Below are positions 9,751-19,419 of a stretch of DNA of 47,977 bases, one piece after another. The notes under the pieces are model-generated. The model saw nothing but the letters and a program-made list of their open reading frames with translations. It was not told where the DNA came from and did not search any database. A program made the translations under genes and the position numbers. Each line of letters begins with the position of its first letter. Position 1 is the stretch's first letter. Origin of the DNA: Candidatus Obscuribacterales bacterium. Lineage in GTDB: Bacteria; Cyanobacteriota; Vampirovibrionia; Obscuribacterales; Obscuribacteraceae. Location: positions 1 through 47,977 of the forward strand of contig JAIEPM010000106.1 of the NCBI GenBank assembly GCA_019748395.1, in the 5' to 3' direction.

Positions 9751-10173
9751 TCGCAGTCGGCAGAGCACCCCAGAATATCAAGTAACTGTCTACAAAATCA
9801 CAACAGCAGCAGACAACTAGCATCAGAATTCAGTCAGTAATCGGCATGAAGCTTTTATCTTACACCACCGGTGATGGCATCATCCTTGACTCAGAGCTCC
9901 TAAAATCCACTCAATTTCTTCACAATCAATTCACGCAGATCAGATATTTTGAATTATCACCAGATCGTAATGAGTGATACCACTAATTAGCAAGCCGGAA
10001 TTTCAAAAATCCAAGAACTCCACATAGATCTCCTGAACTCTAGAAATCTCACTCCTTCGCGATGAGATTTCCAGACCAGTCTGAAACTCTCGCAATCGGC
10101 ATTATAAGCTGCTTGCAGCCTTCCATTACCAGTACCAAGAAAAGAATCTCTACCAGTTTCGGAGGCAACTCAA

Positions 10174-11526
10174 ATGGTCAGGTCTCAAAGCGTCAGGACG
10201 GAAGAAGGAACCTCCCTTGCAACGGTATTGATAATAGGTCTGGTATGCACACTCTGGATTTCCGGACTCTTCGCCAGCGTCTTGCCCACAACCGGCAAAG
10301 CCAAGGAATCAAGAATCAAGACAGCAGTCAGAGCCGCCAGCGAAGCCGCATTAGACTGGGCCGTATCCGACCTGTCGAACGGAAATACAAACAGCATAGA
10401 TGCAACAACTTACGGTCAATCAAAGACCAGTTCAGTTCCGACTAATTTCCTCGGCGCTGGAGGATTTCCAATAACAGCCCAGGTGACTGTATTGAATACC
10501 CAACCGTCCTATTCCACCAGCCCTTCATACACAAATGGAAGTTCCGAGTCATTCCTCTATGACCAAACACTGGATAAGGATCTGAGCGGCAACGGCGGGC
10601 TCAATCGCTGGAGGGTAGTAACGGCAGTAGCTAGATGCGCAAATAGAACTTCTTCCGTAAGATGCGTTTTGAAACCAATTGCAGCGACAACCCCACCTGT
10701 GACAGGTTGGGGCTGGGGAGCGGTAGCAACAGGTGTATCATTCCGACAGAACGGTAGTGGCGCTACAGTGGACTACTATAATTCATCCACGAATCCAAAT
10801 CCAAGCTCATTCAGTACGAAAGCGGATCCAAACGACGCAGACACCTCAATCGGGCTGCAAGGCAAGAGCGGCACCGGCAACTCTGTCACTTTCAACGGCG
10901 GTGGCACTATAGGTGGGACACTTTCATACACTTCCGGTACCACAATTTCCGGAAGTCCGACTACAAACGGCACTAATGCAGCTTTTACAGGCAACGTCTT
11001 CCCCCCCGTGCCCAGTTCAAAAAACCTTCCATACTTGAACAACAACAACCCCATTAGCGGCTCCTTCACAATTAACCCCGGCAGCTATCAATTCACCAGC
11101 AACTCCACAGCAATAACAGGCGGTCCAATCACCATTCCGGCAACGGCTACTGCCGCCAATCCGGTTAAAATCTTTATCGACAGCGCTGCCGCAACCGCGA
11201 TTTCGCTTAATGGAAAAAACGGTGTTTTCAACAATCTGAGTGGCATACCAGCAGCTCTCCAGATTTACATCGTCGGAACCAGCGCAGTCAATATAGGAGG
11301 CAATGGCGACTTCCGCGGCGTCCTCTATGCACCGAACGCAGCAGTAACGATCAGCGGCACAGGCGCCATTTACGGAGCAGTAGTTGGCAACACCGTCACA
11401 ATGAACGGTTCTGTGAGCGGCATGCACTATGATCAGGCTCTGGCAAATGCCCCAAGCATCAGCTTCCCCGGAGGCACTTCAGTTACAAATTATCGAAGTG
11501 TGGTTAGCTGGCAAGAGTTGGATTAG
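10174..11526 (+). CDS. PilX/GspK-like pilus tip protein, close paralog of 4889..6241
   Basis: 'EEG|TSLATVLIIGLVCTLWISGLFASVLP'; long blocks identical to the first copy; GGAGG RBS at about 10161. Confidence 0.82.
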   Translation: MVRSQSVRTEEGTSLATVLIIGLVCTLWISGLFASVLPTTGKAKESRIKTAVRAASEAALDWAVSDLSNGNTNSIDATTYGQSKTSSVPTNFLGAGGFPITAQVTVLNTQPSYSTSPSYTNGSSESFLYDQTLDKDLSGNGGLNRWRVVTAVARCANRTSSVRCVLKPIAATTPPVTGWGWGAVATGVSFRQNGSGATVDYYNSSTNPNPSSFSTKADPNDADTSIGLQGKSGTGNSVTFNGGGTIGGTLSYTSGTTISGSPTTNGTNAAFTGNVFPPVPSSKNLPYLNNNNPISGSFTINPGSYQFTSNSTAITGGPITIPATATAANPVKIFIDSAAATAISLNGKNGVFNNLSGIPAALQIYIVGTSAVNIGGNGDFRGVLYAPNAAVTISGTGAIYGAVVGNTVTMNGSVSGMHYDQALANAPSISFPGGTSVTNYRSVVSWQELD

Positions 11527-11885
11527 CAGCAGACAAGTTCATCGACTGCGACTGATATTGAAATCATTGTCGAAGTTAAGTAGTCAACTTCCGAAACTTA
11601 CTTCCAAGGCAGTAGGCAGGATGCAGTCTGCGAGCCACATTGCGCAGACAACTAGCTTCGAATGTTCTACTGCTGTCAACAAGAAGCATACTCCCGCCAT
11701 CAAAAAGCAGACAGAACCCAGCATCATTAGTGGTGGCACTCTTTTTCGACTTTTTCAACCCATGCGAATGCTCAGCAAATTCGCGGACTAGCTTTCTCGG
11801 CTATTCATGCGGCTTTTCAAGCTTCACGCAAGCAATACTTCACAATCATTTCACGCAAGTATCAATGTTAATTCAGTAGCAAATT

Positions 11886-11914
11886 TTGACACAAGTGATA
11901 TCAGTGCATAACTC
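11886..11914 (+). promoter_or_regulatory. Candidate promoter for the second pilin cassette
   Basis: Consensus -35 TTGACA (11886..11891); -10 region near 11907-11914 is weak (CATAAC/TAACTC). Confidence 0.3.
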
Positions 11915-11960
11915 AAGGGCAAAGACAATATGTAGGGGAATTTCTGTCAGGTATTTACAG

Positions 11961-12494
11961 ATGCAGAAAAAAGCGAAAAGGAAGAGCTTCGCAAAGAGCT
12001 CTACAGTCCAACACTATCAGCATCTTAGAGATCGCAAGGGTATGATGCTGGTCGAATTGATGGTATCAATCGTAATGTCTTTATTCATTTCGATCGCACT
12101 ATACGACTCTTACTCGCTGGCAATGCGCGGAACAAGCTATGCACAAAACCAGACAATCGCAGCTTCAATTGCGCAGTCTGCAGTAGACCAATGTCGAGAT
12201 CAAACATGGCCGGACCTACAAACAATGGTTGCGAATTCACCCCAAACACTTGTGATAAGCGGAGCACAGAGCGCACTTGCTTCAGGCAGACCCCTAGGCA
12301 GAGACACCGATCTCACTTATTCCGCAAAATCACAAGCTCTCGTATTCAATGGAACTTGCGTAAGAACCGTGACTCAAACCGGTGGAGCCAACGGTCCCAT
12401 AACTATCACAGCCAACGTGAACTGGAGGTCGGGCACATCTAACCAGACAGTAGTTGCAACGAGTGTAATTACAGCAAATGGTTTTCACAATTGA
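11961..12494 (+). CDS. Prepilin-like protein, PilV/GspI-like (second cassette); likely start ATG 11961
   Basis: 'RKG|MMLVELMVSIVMSLFISIALYDSYSLAM'; the ORF-track start TTG 11886 overlaps a TTGACA hexamer. Confidence 0.75.
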   Translation: MQKKAKRKSFAKSSTVQHYQHLRDRKGMMLVELMVSIVMSLFISIALYDSYSLAMRGTSYAQNQTIAASIAQSAVDQCRDQTWPDLQTMVANSPQTLVISGAQSALASGRPLGRDTDLTYSAKSQALVFNGTCVRTVTQTGGANGPITITANVNWRSGTSNQTVVATSVITANGFHN

Positions 12495-12507
12495 AGGACA
12501 GTGACGC

Positions 12508-13425
12508 ATGCGCAAGACTGATGGGTTGAGTTTAGTAGAACTACTTGTTGTTATGGTCATCATGTTGTTCATATCAATTGCAATTTTCGCGATGCTCACC
12601 TCTAATGCGAAAATCACTCGCAAACTGGAAAACAAAGTAGACGCGATCGAAACTTCACGAGGTGCAGTTGAGAGAATCGGAAAAGACGTTAGAATGGGGC
12701 GCTCGTTTGGAGATCTGTACGGCAATGCCAGCGGCGGCTACGTCGTCGGCACAAACGCGGCATTAACATTCCCCTGCGCCAACGACCCACTGTATTCATC
12801 GCAAGCACAACCAGCAGGCTGGACCGGCGTATGGCCGCCGAGCTTAAGCACCAGCACACTGATCGTCCAAACGCCTGCTTTCAATGCCAATGGATTTCCG
12901 ATGGCTCTTTCCGTCGGGACAGGTACTCCGGCTATCTCAGCAGCAATGGGTCCGCAAGATGATCTATCAACAAGCATATACAGGCTTATCGCAGATCCGG
13001 ATCCGGTCAATCACCCTAACGAATACAGATTGGAATACTGGAATTTTCCGGCTGCAACTCCGGCGAGTCTGCCTGCTATTGTCAAACCTGCTATCGTCGG
13101 TCCAATCATATTAGTTAAAGGAATTATCGGTCCAAAGTTGAACGCCAACAGCAATGTTCCGACAGTATTCCAACTGGTAAGAAAGAAAGATGCGACCCAC
13201 CCATCCGATGCACCAGTGGACCCGGCCACAATTGCCGGAGCAGAACTTGCGCTGTACTCAGGTGTTGTCGTTAACCTTGAGGTTAAGAAGCAGGATGCGT
13301 CAGCCACCTCCGTCGCACAGAGCACCGCTGTCGGTGGCATGCAATTCGAGGTAGTACCAATTAGGGGTGAGTTTTATTTGCGTAACAATATTCAATCAAC
13401 GTCTGCGGGTGGTTTGGGTACATAA
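12508..13425 (+). CDS. Prepilin-like protein, PilW/GspJ-like (second cassette)
   Basis: 'RKTDG|LSLVELLVVMVIMLFISIAIFAML'; shares 'GRSFGDLYG', 'IYRLIADP' and 'GPIILVKGIIGP' with 3902..4831. Confidence 0.82.
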   Translation: MRKTDGLSLVELLVVMVIMLFISIAIFAMLTSNAKITRKLENKVDAIETSRGAVERIGKDVRMGRSFGDLYGNASGGYVVGTNAALTFPCANDPLYSSQAQPAGWTGVWPPSLSTSTLIVQTPAFNANGFPMALSVGTGTPAISAAMGPQDDLSTSIYRLIADPDPVNHPNEYRLEYWNFPAATPASLPAIVKPAIVGPIILVKGIIGPKLNANSNVPTVFQLVRKKDATHPSDAPVDPATIAGAELALYSGVVVNLEVKKQDASATSVAQSTAVGGMQFEVVPIRGEFYLRNNIQSTSAGGLGT

Positions 13426-13442
13426 TTCAGGAGTCCCGGTCT

Positions 13443-14768
13443 ATGAACAGCAAACATTCAACAAGGTCCTCCAGAGGACAATCGGTAGTTATCATGGTTC
13501 TGCTGGGTGTTCTAGCCGGGCTCTGGTTAACTGCAATTTTCGGCTCTCTCTTGCCGACATTTCGAAAGGTTGGAGTAAATAAAGCAACAAATCTGGCGCG
13601 CACCGCGGCTGAAACAGGCTTAGACTGGGCCGTAGATAAGATGAGCAGCGCTTCAACCAGAAACTCTGTTGATCTTGGGACACCGGTAGCCTATACAGGC
13701 ACTCTACCCTCCGGCGTCACCGGCATCAGTGTCACAGTCAGCAACGTAGCTTGCCCGACAAATGCAGCTTGCTACACTTCAGCACTCGATCCTAATAATG
13801 CCGGCAACCAGTTAAACGGCGCAGGTAATCAATGGCGAACAGTTACATCCACAGCAACATTGGCATCAGGCAGAAGCAAAGCGATAAGAGCAGTATTAAT
13901 GCCGCAGGTCACAAATTCATCCAACCCTTTCTGGGTTTGGGCGATGGCTTCTTACACCACAGTTTCAGGCAACACGCCATCGACCCCAATCAAAACATAC
14001 AGCTATGATTCATCAAACGGCAAGAACCCTCAGACTTCCAAAAACAACTATGGTGGTGATGTGGGTGCTAACGGCAGCATAGATCTGGGCAACTCGAACA
14101 TATATGGAAAGGTAAGAACATACGGGAAAAGCGCCAACGTAACGGGCTCCGCTGCAAAAGTATATGAAACTATTACAGCCACCGGCAGCGTGAGTGGAGC
14201 CATAGTGGGGAACGGCAAAGCGAACATCAATGTGCTGAACAACGGTGGAGCTAGTGGGGTGCCATCAGCAACACCAATAGTTCAAAATGCCGCAGCAAAT
14301 CCAATTCCACTCCTAAACATTCCGAGTCACAGCACTGCGGCAACCTTGCCTGGTTCAGGAAACGTCGCAGCCGGACAATACAAGGTGAATACTCTGGCCG
14401 CTCAAAATATAACCATCACATCCGGCCCGGTGGAAATTTTTGTGGAAGGTTCAAGTTCCAAAATCGACTTTTCTGGAAACATCACACTTGCAAACGGACT
14501 TACTCCCAAGGATCTCCGTATCTATTACTCCGGTTCAGAAGATGTGCACCTGGATAACGGCAAATCATTCACAGGTGTAGTTTACGCCCCGAATGCTCTT
14601 GTCCATTTCGATAATGGCGGAAAACTATTCGGCTCGGTGGTGTCTAAGAGCATTGTTTTGGATAATGGAAGTGAATTTTATTATGATACTAACCTAGCCA
14701 ACCTCTCTATGGGCGGAGGCGGAGTATCAGTGAGTGGATTCAGAACGATTTCATACCAGGAGCTATAA
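13443..14768 (+). CDS. PilX/GspK-like pilus protein (second cassette, divergent)
   Basis: 'RSSRG|QSVVIMVLLGVLAGLWLTAIFGSLLPTF'; C-terminus 'FTGVVYAPNALVHFDNGGKLFGSVVSKSIVLDNGSEFYYD' parallels the other two copies. Confidence 0.8.
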   Translation: MNSKHSTRSSRGQSVVIMVLLGVLAGLWLTAIFGSLLPTFRKVGVNKATNLARTAAETGLDWAVDKMSSASTRNSVDLGTPVAYTGTLPSGVTGISVTVSNVACPTNAACYTSALDPNNAGNQLNGAGNQWRTVTSTATLASGRSKAIRAVLMPQVTNSSNPFWVWAMASYTTVSGNTPSTPIKTYSYDSSNGKNPQTSKNNYGGDVGANGSIDLGNSNIYGKVRTYGKSANVTGSAAKVYETITATGSVSGAIVGNGKANINVLNNGGASGVPSATPIVQNAAANPIPLLNIPSHSTAATLPGSGNVAAGQYKVNTLAAQNITITSGPVEIFVEGSSSKIDFSGNITLANGLTPKDLRIYYSGSEDVHLDNGKSFTGVVYAPNALVHFDNGGKLFGSVVSKSIVLDNGSEFYYDTNLANLSMGGGGVSVSGFRTISYQEL

Positions 14769-14796
14769 ACAAAATTCGCACGCATCCCCAAGCGAA

Positions 14797-14847
14797 AGAA
14801 AGGCTGATTCGGCATTACTGTCAAATCAGCCTTTCTGATCTTTTTAC
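14797..14847 (+). terminator. Rho-independent terminator after the second pilin cassette
   Basis: Perfect 13-bp stem AGAAAGGCTGATT/AATCAGCCTTTCT (14797..14836) followed by gatcTTTTT. Confidence 0.8.
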
Positions 14848-15007
14848 TCAAAGAACTTTCAGCTTAAAATCAATGTCGAATAAGGAGGCGACTTCAAACT
14901 CTTAATGAGTCCTGTTGAAATCAGGCCAGTGCTACGGCAAGCGGGCCTGGAGCTTTGACTTTAGATCTTTCAGTTTCTTCAAGGTCTTCAACTTCTATCG
15001 CCCATAC

Positions 15008-15985
15008 CTATAAGCAAGTATAGAAAGCAGAGCGAATATAAATGGAAAGCGCAGTTACGAAGATAAGAGCGCAACCCCACATGACGGCCGAGATGAGCAC
15101 AGGCGGGCTGAGAATAGCTTTCGCGTAGAAAGCGGCAGCAGCTCCGGCGCCACCAAGAGTCCATAGTCCGTAAGTAGTAACCCGGCAAATCAGATCCACA
15201 CCCACTTCACCGATACCTATAGTTAGCAGGCTGCCCTGAGCGATTTTGTCTGCTCTTTTGAGACCACCAATGAACGAACATCCTTCTATAACGATTGCAG
15301 GCAGGATAAGATGACCGGCAAGAGTCCAGAAGACTTCGACTATTCCTGCCAGGAAATTGAAGCCCATGCCGAGCATGCCTGAATGATTTTTATTGCGCAA
15401 GAAGCTGGCGATTTTCTTGGCGGCAAAAGTAGCAATGCCAAGCATAACTATAGCCGGCAAGCTCTGGAAAACAGCCGAGCAGGCTTCCGAAAACTTACCT
15501 GAGCCACGCCCCTCAGTCAGATGGCTATAAACCATGGCAGTGGTAACACCTTCAAGAAAGCGGTTGGTAAGCCACCAGATAGACATGAGCGAGAAAACAA
15601 TGATCATATTGTCAGTTGTGAAAAACGGGGCAACTGTATCCCAGCTGAAACCGAAGCCGCTGGTGTCGGTCGGTCCGTTGATCTGCATTCCACCAAGCAA
15701 TGAGCCTGGAGAAGGAGCGCTGCCGGGCAGAAGCCCGTTGGACGGCGGCGCAGCCATCTGTGCGGCATGGTTGGCAGCGGCTGATGCTCCTGGATGCTGA
15801 ATGGCAGCACCGGCTTTTCCGGCTTGATGACCCATCTGTTTGATGCCGTCCAGGAAAAAAATGAACCCGAAAAGCATGTTGGTAAAAACTGTAAGTATTG
15901 AAGGAATCAGGAGACGCTTGTCCTGCCAGCCCATCTTGACGCTGGCCCAGATCATCCGGAATCCTCTAGAAAACGAGTCAAACAT
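15008..15985 (-). CDS. Multi-TM membrane protein (DUF6159-like)
   Basis: Several hydrophobic helices; N-terminus 'MFDSFSRGFRMIWASVKMGWQDKRLLIPSILTVFTNMLFGFIFF'. Confidence 0.65.
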   Translation of the reverse strand: MFDSFSRGFRMIWASVKMGWQDKRLLIPSILTVFTNMLFGFIFFLDGIKQMGHQAGKAGAAIQHPGASAAANHAAQMAAPPSNGLLPGSAPSPGSLLGGMQINGPTDTSGFGFSWDTVAPFFTTDNMIIVFSLMSIWWLTNRFLEGVTTAMVYSHLTEGRGSGKFSEACSAVFQSLPAIVMLGIATFAAKKIASFLRNKNHSGMLGMGFNFLAGIVEVFWTLAGHLILPAIVIEGCSFIGGLKRADKIAQGSLLTIGIGEVGVDLICRVTTYGLWTLGGAGAAAAFYAKAILSPPVLISAVMWGCALIFVTALSIYIRSAFYTCL

Positions 15986-16189
15986 TGGAAAAACCCTCAG
16001 GGGCTGGGCGAATTAACCTAGTAAAAGAGAAACGGATTTACTTCCAGAGAACCAGAACAGAAAAGCCCAAGTGAATGGTGCCTTTATTCTAGTGAGTTGC
16101 CAAGCGAATGTAAAGCAATTTTAACTATTTATATGCTATTTATGCACCTTGTTTTTGACTTTGGCAAGCGCTTTTTTAGGAGCGAATAG

Positions 16190-18013
16190 CTAAATTTGCA
16201 GAATGTCCTCTTTCTCGTACAAGCTATCCAGAATTTGCTTGTATTTTTCCGTCACGAACTTACGTTTAACCTTGAGCGTGGGAGTCAGTTCATTACTTTC
16301 AATGCTGAAGTCGTTTTCCAGAATATGAAAGCGTTTAATTTGCTCAAAGCTTGCCAAACGGGCGTTTGACTCATTCACTTGATTTTGCACGGACTGCATT
16401 ACAGATGGATGATGCGAGAGTTCTTCCACTTGATTGAAGCTTATAGAATTGCTACCCGCAAAGCTTTTCAGCTCATCTTGATTTAGCGTAATCAAAGCTG
16501 AAATATATTTTCGCCTGTCGCCATAAACCAGAATCCGGCTGATCAAGCCCTGTCCGGCCAGCATATTTTCAAGAATTTGCGGAGCCACATGCTTGCCGCC
16601 GGCCGTGATGATAATGTCCTTTTTACGGTCTTTTATGCGCAAAAAGCCGTCTGCATCCAGCTCTCCAATGTCGCCGGTTAAGAACCAGCCATCCTGGAAT
16701 GCAGCTTTTGTAGCTTCATCATTTCGATAATAACCGCTAAAAACATTCGGACCTCGAACTAGAATTTCTCCATCGTCGGCCAGCTTGAGTTCCACCCCGG
16801 GGAGCGGCTTGCCGACGGTGCCGCGGCGATTATCACTGGGTTTATTGCAGGCTATTGGCGCAGTGGTTTCTGTAAGTCCATAACCTTCAAGAATAGGGAT
16901 TCCAATAGACTCAAAAAACTGATGCACTTCTGTGGAAAGCGGCGCTGCTCCTGAAACCAGAAAGCGCAAGCGACCGCCAAAACGCTGGCGAATTTTTCGA
17001 AAAACGAATCGATCTGCAACTTTCAATTCAGTTCTGTAAATTTGAGCTGCCAGTTCTCGCTTGCCGTTTGAACTCTCTTCTCTGGCTTTCAGTGCTCGCC
17101 TGCCGATTGAAAGAGCCCATCTTGCAAAATACTGCTGAGGAGTCGGCAAAGAGCGAATTTGATTTTGAATTTTGTTGTATGCCTTTTCGTAAAAACGTGG
17201 AACCGCATTCATAACGGTTGGTTTCACTTCAGTTATGTTTTGAGCAACTGATTCCATCGATTCGGCAAAAGCAAGAGGCAGTCCCTGATATACAGCCAGA
17301 AACTGCCCGCCAATCCGTTCGAAAATATGGGAAAGAGGCAAAAATGACAGCGCCAGATCTTCTGTTGTGAAACCGACATTTTCAGCAAGGGTTTTGCAAA
17401 CGTAATAAATATTGCGATGAGGAATCATCGCGCCTTTTGGAACGCCGGTGGTACCGGAGGTATACACAATTGTCGCCAGGTCGGCAGGCTGAACGTCGGC
17501 AGCAGCAGCCTGCACACAGTCCTTATTTTGCTCAAGCTCTGCAGCCCCAATTTTCAGAAACTGCTCCCAGCTAAAAACCGGCAAAGGAAAAGCTTCCGCT
17601 TCGCCTTCCAAAAGCACGACAAATTTCAAAGCCTCAGGCAAACTTTCAATTCCGGCTAACTTGCGCAGCTGCCTCTGGTTCTCCAGAAATATTGCAGAGG
17701 CCTGGCTGTGTTCAATCACAAAGCCAGCTTCACTTGCACTCAAACTTGGATAAATTGGGACAACAACTGCGCCAAGAGATAAGGCAGCCACGTCTGTCCA
17801 GGTCCACTGAGGACAACTGGAGGACATAATCGCGACTTTGTCCTCTTTATTTATCCCCTGTTTAATAAGGGCTGCCGCTATTCTTTCGGCAATAGAACCA
17901 CTCTCCCGCCAGCTGATGCTTCGATAAGTCGAGTTTTTATGCAAAATGGCAGTGCGCTCGGGGCTCTCTTTAACCCGCTCCCAGAAGATATGGATGATTG
18001 TCTTATCCGTCAC
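16190..18013 (-). CDS. Long-chain acyl-CoA synthetase (AMP-forming)
   Basis: 'IVYTSGTTGVPKGAMIPHRN', 'LEGYGLTETTAPIACN', 'GWFLTGDIGELDADGFLRIKDRKKDIIITAGGKHVAPQ'. Confidence 0.93.
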   Translation of the reverse strand: MTDKTIIHIFWERVKESPERTAILHKNSTYRSISWRESGSIAERIAAALIKQGINKEDKVAIMSSSCPQWTWTDVAALSLGAVVVPIYPSLSASEAGFVIEHSQASAIFLENQRQLRKLAGIESLPEALKFVVLLEGEAEAFPLPVFSWEQFLKIGAAELEQNKDCVQAAAADVQPADLATIVYTSGTTGVPKGAMIPHRNIYYVCKTLAENVGFTTEDLALSFLPLSHIFERIGGQFLAVYQGLPLAFAESMESVAQNITEVKPTVMNAVPRFYEKAYNKIQNQIRSLPTPQQYFARWALSIGRRALKAREESSNGKRELAAQIYRTELKVADRFVFRKIRQRFGGRLRFLVSGAAPLSTEVHQFFESIGIPILEGYGLTETTAPIACNKPSDNRRGTVGKPLPGVELKLADDGEILVRGPNVFSGYYRNDEATKAAFQDGWFLTGDIGELDADGFLRIKDRKKDIIITAGGKHVAPQILENMLAGQGLISRILVYGDRRKYISALITLNQDELKSFAGSNSISFNQVEELSHHPSVMQSVQNQVNESNARLASFEQIKRFHILENDFSIESNELTPTLKVKRKFVTEKYKQILDSLYEKEDILQI

Positions 18014-18031
18014 TTTTATCCTTTGAATTGC

Positions 18032-18349
18032 TCAAGTCTTCAAGCTAGATTTTAACCATTCCAGATAAGGAGCGTATCCGTCTTCAACCCGAAAACAGAT
18101 AATCTCAGGTAACTCATAAGGATGAATTTCCTTAATTCTCTTTTCAAGCGCTTTCCAGCTTTCCTTTTCGGACTTTATGACAAGCAACTCTTCGAGCTCA
18201 TTTTCCAGCTTGCCATTCCAGATGTATATCGACTGTATGGACGGAATGATATTTACACAGGCAGCAAGTTTTTCGCTCACAAGCTGAGCAGCTATTTCCT
18301 GTCCTTTGCCTTGAGGACAGGTACAAAAACCCACAACTGCCTCAGACAT
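18032..18349 (-). CDS. cutA: Divalent cation tolerance protein CutA
   Basis: 'VGFCTCPQGKGQEIAAQLVSEKLAACVNIIPSIQSIYIWNGKLENELEELLVIKS...HPYELPEII'. Confidence 0.93.
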   Translation of the reverse strand: MSEAVVGFCTCPQGKGQEIAAQLVSEKLAACVNIIPSIQSIYIWNGKLENELEELLVIKSEKESWKALEKRIKEIHPYELPEIICFRVEDGYAPYLEWLKSSLKT

Positions 18350-19419
18350 CAGCTTGCGCTCCGGACTAGCTCGGTGCCTGTTTCGATGATAAATTGACTG
18401 ATCGCATTGTTCATCTGCATAAATGCTTCCGGCTGCAAGCGCGGCATTCTGAATCGACGATGAACTCGCATGCTGATCACAGGAACGGACATGGTCTGCG
18501 ATATGAACTTCATCAAGGTTTTTACGTCATCGGCAGGTTCTCTGAGTCCGACCTGATCAAGATTTGAGAGCTTGCTTCTCAGACGACTCAAAAGTTCTTC
18601 GGTTTCAACCCGGTCTGGTCCCATTCCTTCAAGCAATACAGCTGATGCTTCATGCCAGTTTAAACCCAGAACAATAAGTACAAGACCTACCTGTCCCGAC
18701 TTAACAATGTCTGCAACAGCACGCACCAGCGGGGTTTGCGTATAGAAACAGGGATCTGCGGGCGAGCAATAGGTGCTTACAGCACTGTGACAGCGAGTAG
18801 AGCGATGCAAGCTGGAAGCCATCGCGCCTGTAAAAAAGTCCGGCTCCAGAAATTCTCCATCGCGAAAGTAGGTGCTTGCATGCGGAGCAAGCACCAGAAT
18901 CGGCAACTCGCCGCCGAAGAACTGAAAGTCCTGCTCACCGGCAGGCGGATATTCTTCGTAGTGGCTGGAAAGCCCGGACTCGAATTGCAAAGCCCAGTTC
19001 AATATATCTGTTTGCAAACTTTCTTCAATCAGAAAGTCCAGCGCCGGGCTGAGGTCCGAAAAACGCTTCTGGGAATGAGTTAAAACCCAGGGACTGAAAG
19101 GGGCCGGACCAACAACAGTAACCATCTTGCCCCGGCGATGCGCATAAAAAATCTCCATTGCCGTTCCGTAATTAGAACGATGAAGATTGGCCAGAACTGC
19201 ATCGCACTGGTCGATAAGGTCCAGAGCTCGACGTACTCTTTTTTCTACATTGTCAATTTCCACCGAAGTCGGCATAGCCCAATCAATCGGATTGACAATA
19301 CGTAAACCATATTTTTGGAGCTTGGAAATAGCCAGGGTTCGCCAGTCCGGCTGCGGAGCCATCGGCATCAAATCCGACATTTCCACCACTTCATGAGTGA
19401 TATAAATAGAGGACATCAA
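18349..19419 (-). CDS. Two-domain hypothetical: N-terminal nucleoside 2-deoxyribosyltransferase-like domain; C-terminal domain uncertain (possibly amidohydrolase-like)
   Basis: N-term 'IYITHEV...RRALDLIDQCDAVLANLHRSNYGTAMEIFYAHRRGKMVTVVG'; C-term begins 'LPILVLAPHASTYFRDGEFLEPDFFTG'. Confidence 0.6.
   Translation of the reverse strand: MMSSIYITHEVVEMSDLMPMAPQPDWRTLAISKLQKYGLRIVNPIDWAMPTSVEIDNVEKRVRRALDLIDQCDAVLANLHRSNYGTAMEIFYAHRRGKMVTVVGPAPFSPWVLTHSQKRFSDLSPALDFLIEESLQTDILNWALQFESGLSSHYEEYPPAGEQDFQFFGGELPILVLAPHASTYFRDGEFLEPDFFTGAMASSLHRSTRCHSAVSTYCSPADPCFYTQTPLVRAVADIVKSGQVGLVLIVLGLNWHEASAVLLEGMGPDRVETEELLSRLRSKLSNLDQVGLREPADDVKTLMKFISQTMSVPVISMRVHRRFRMPRLQPEAFMQMNNAISQFIIETGTELVRSAS

Noticed and set aside
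4889-11526. Long near-repeats suggesting a composite transposon around the MFS/spermidine synthase gene
   Set aside because: The copies are the PilX-like genes themselves, heavily diverged at synonymous sites; no transposase, terminal inverted repeats or target duplications seen.
11886-11960. N-terminal extension of the PilV-like ORF from TTG 11886
   Set aside because: Overlaps a TTGACA promoter-like hexamer and pushes the prepilin motif unusually far in; ATG 11961 preferred.
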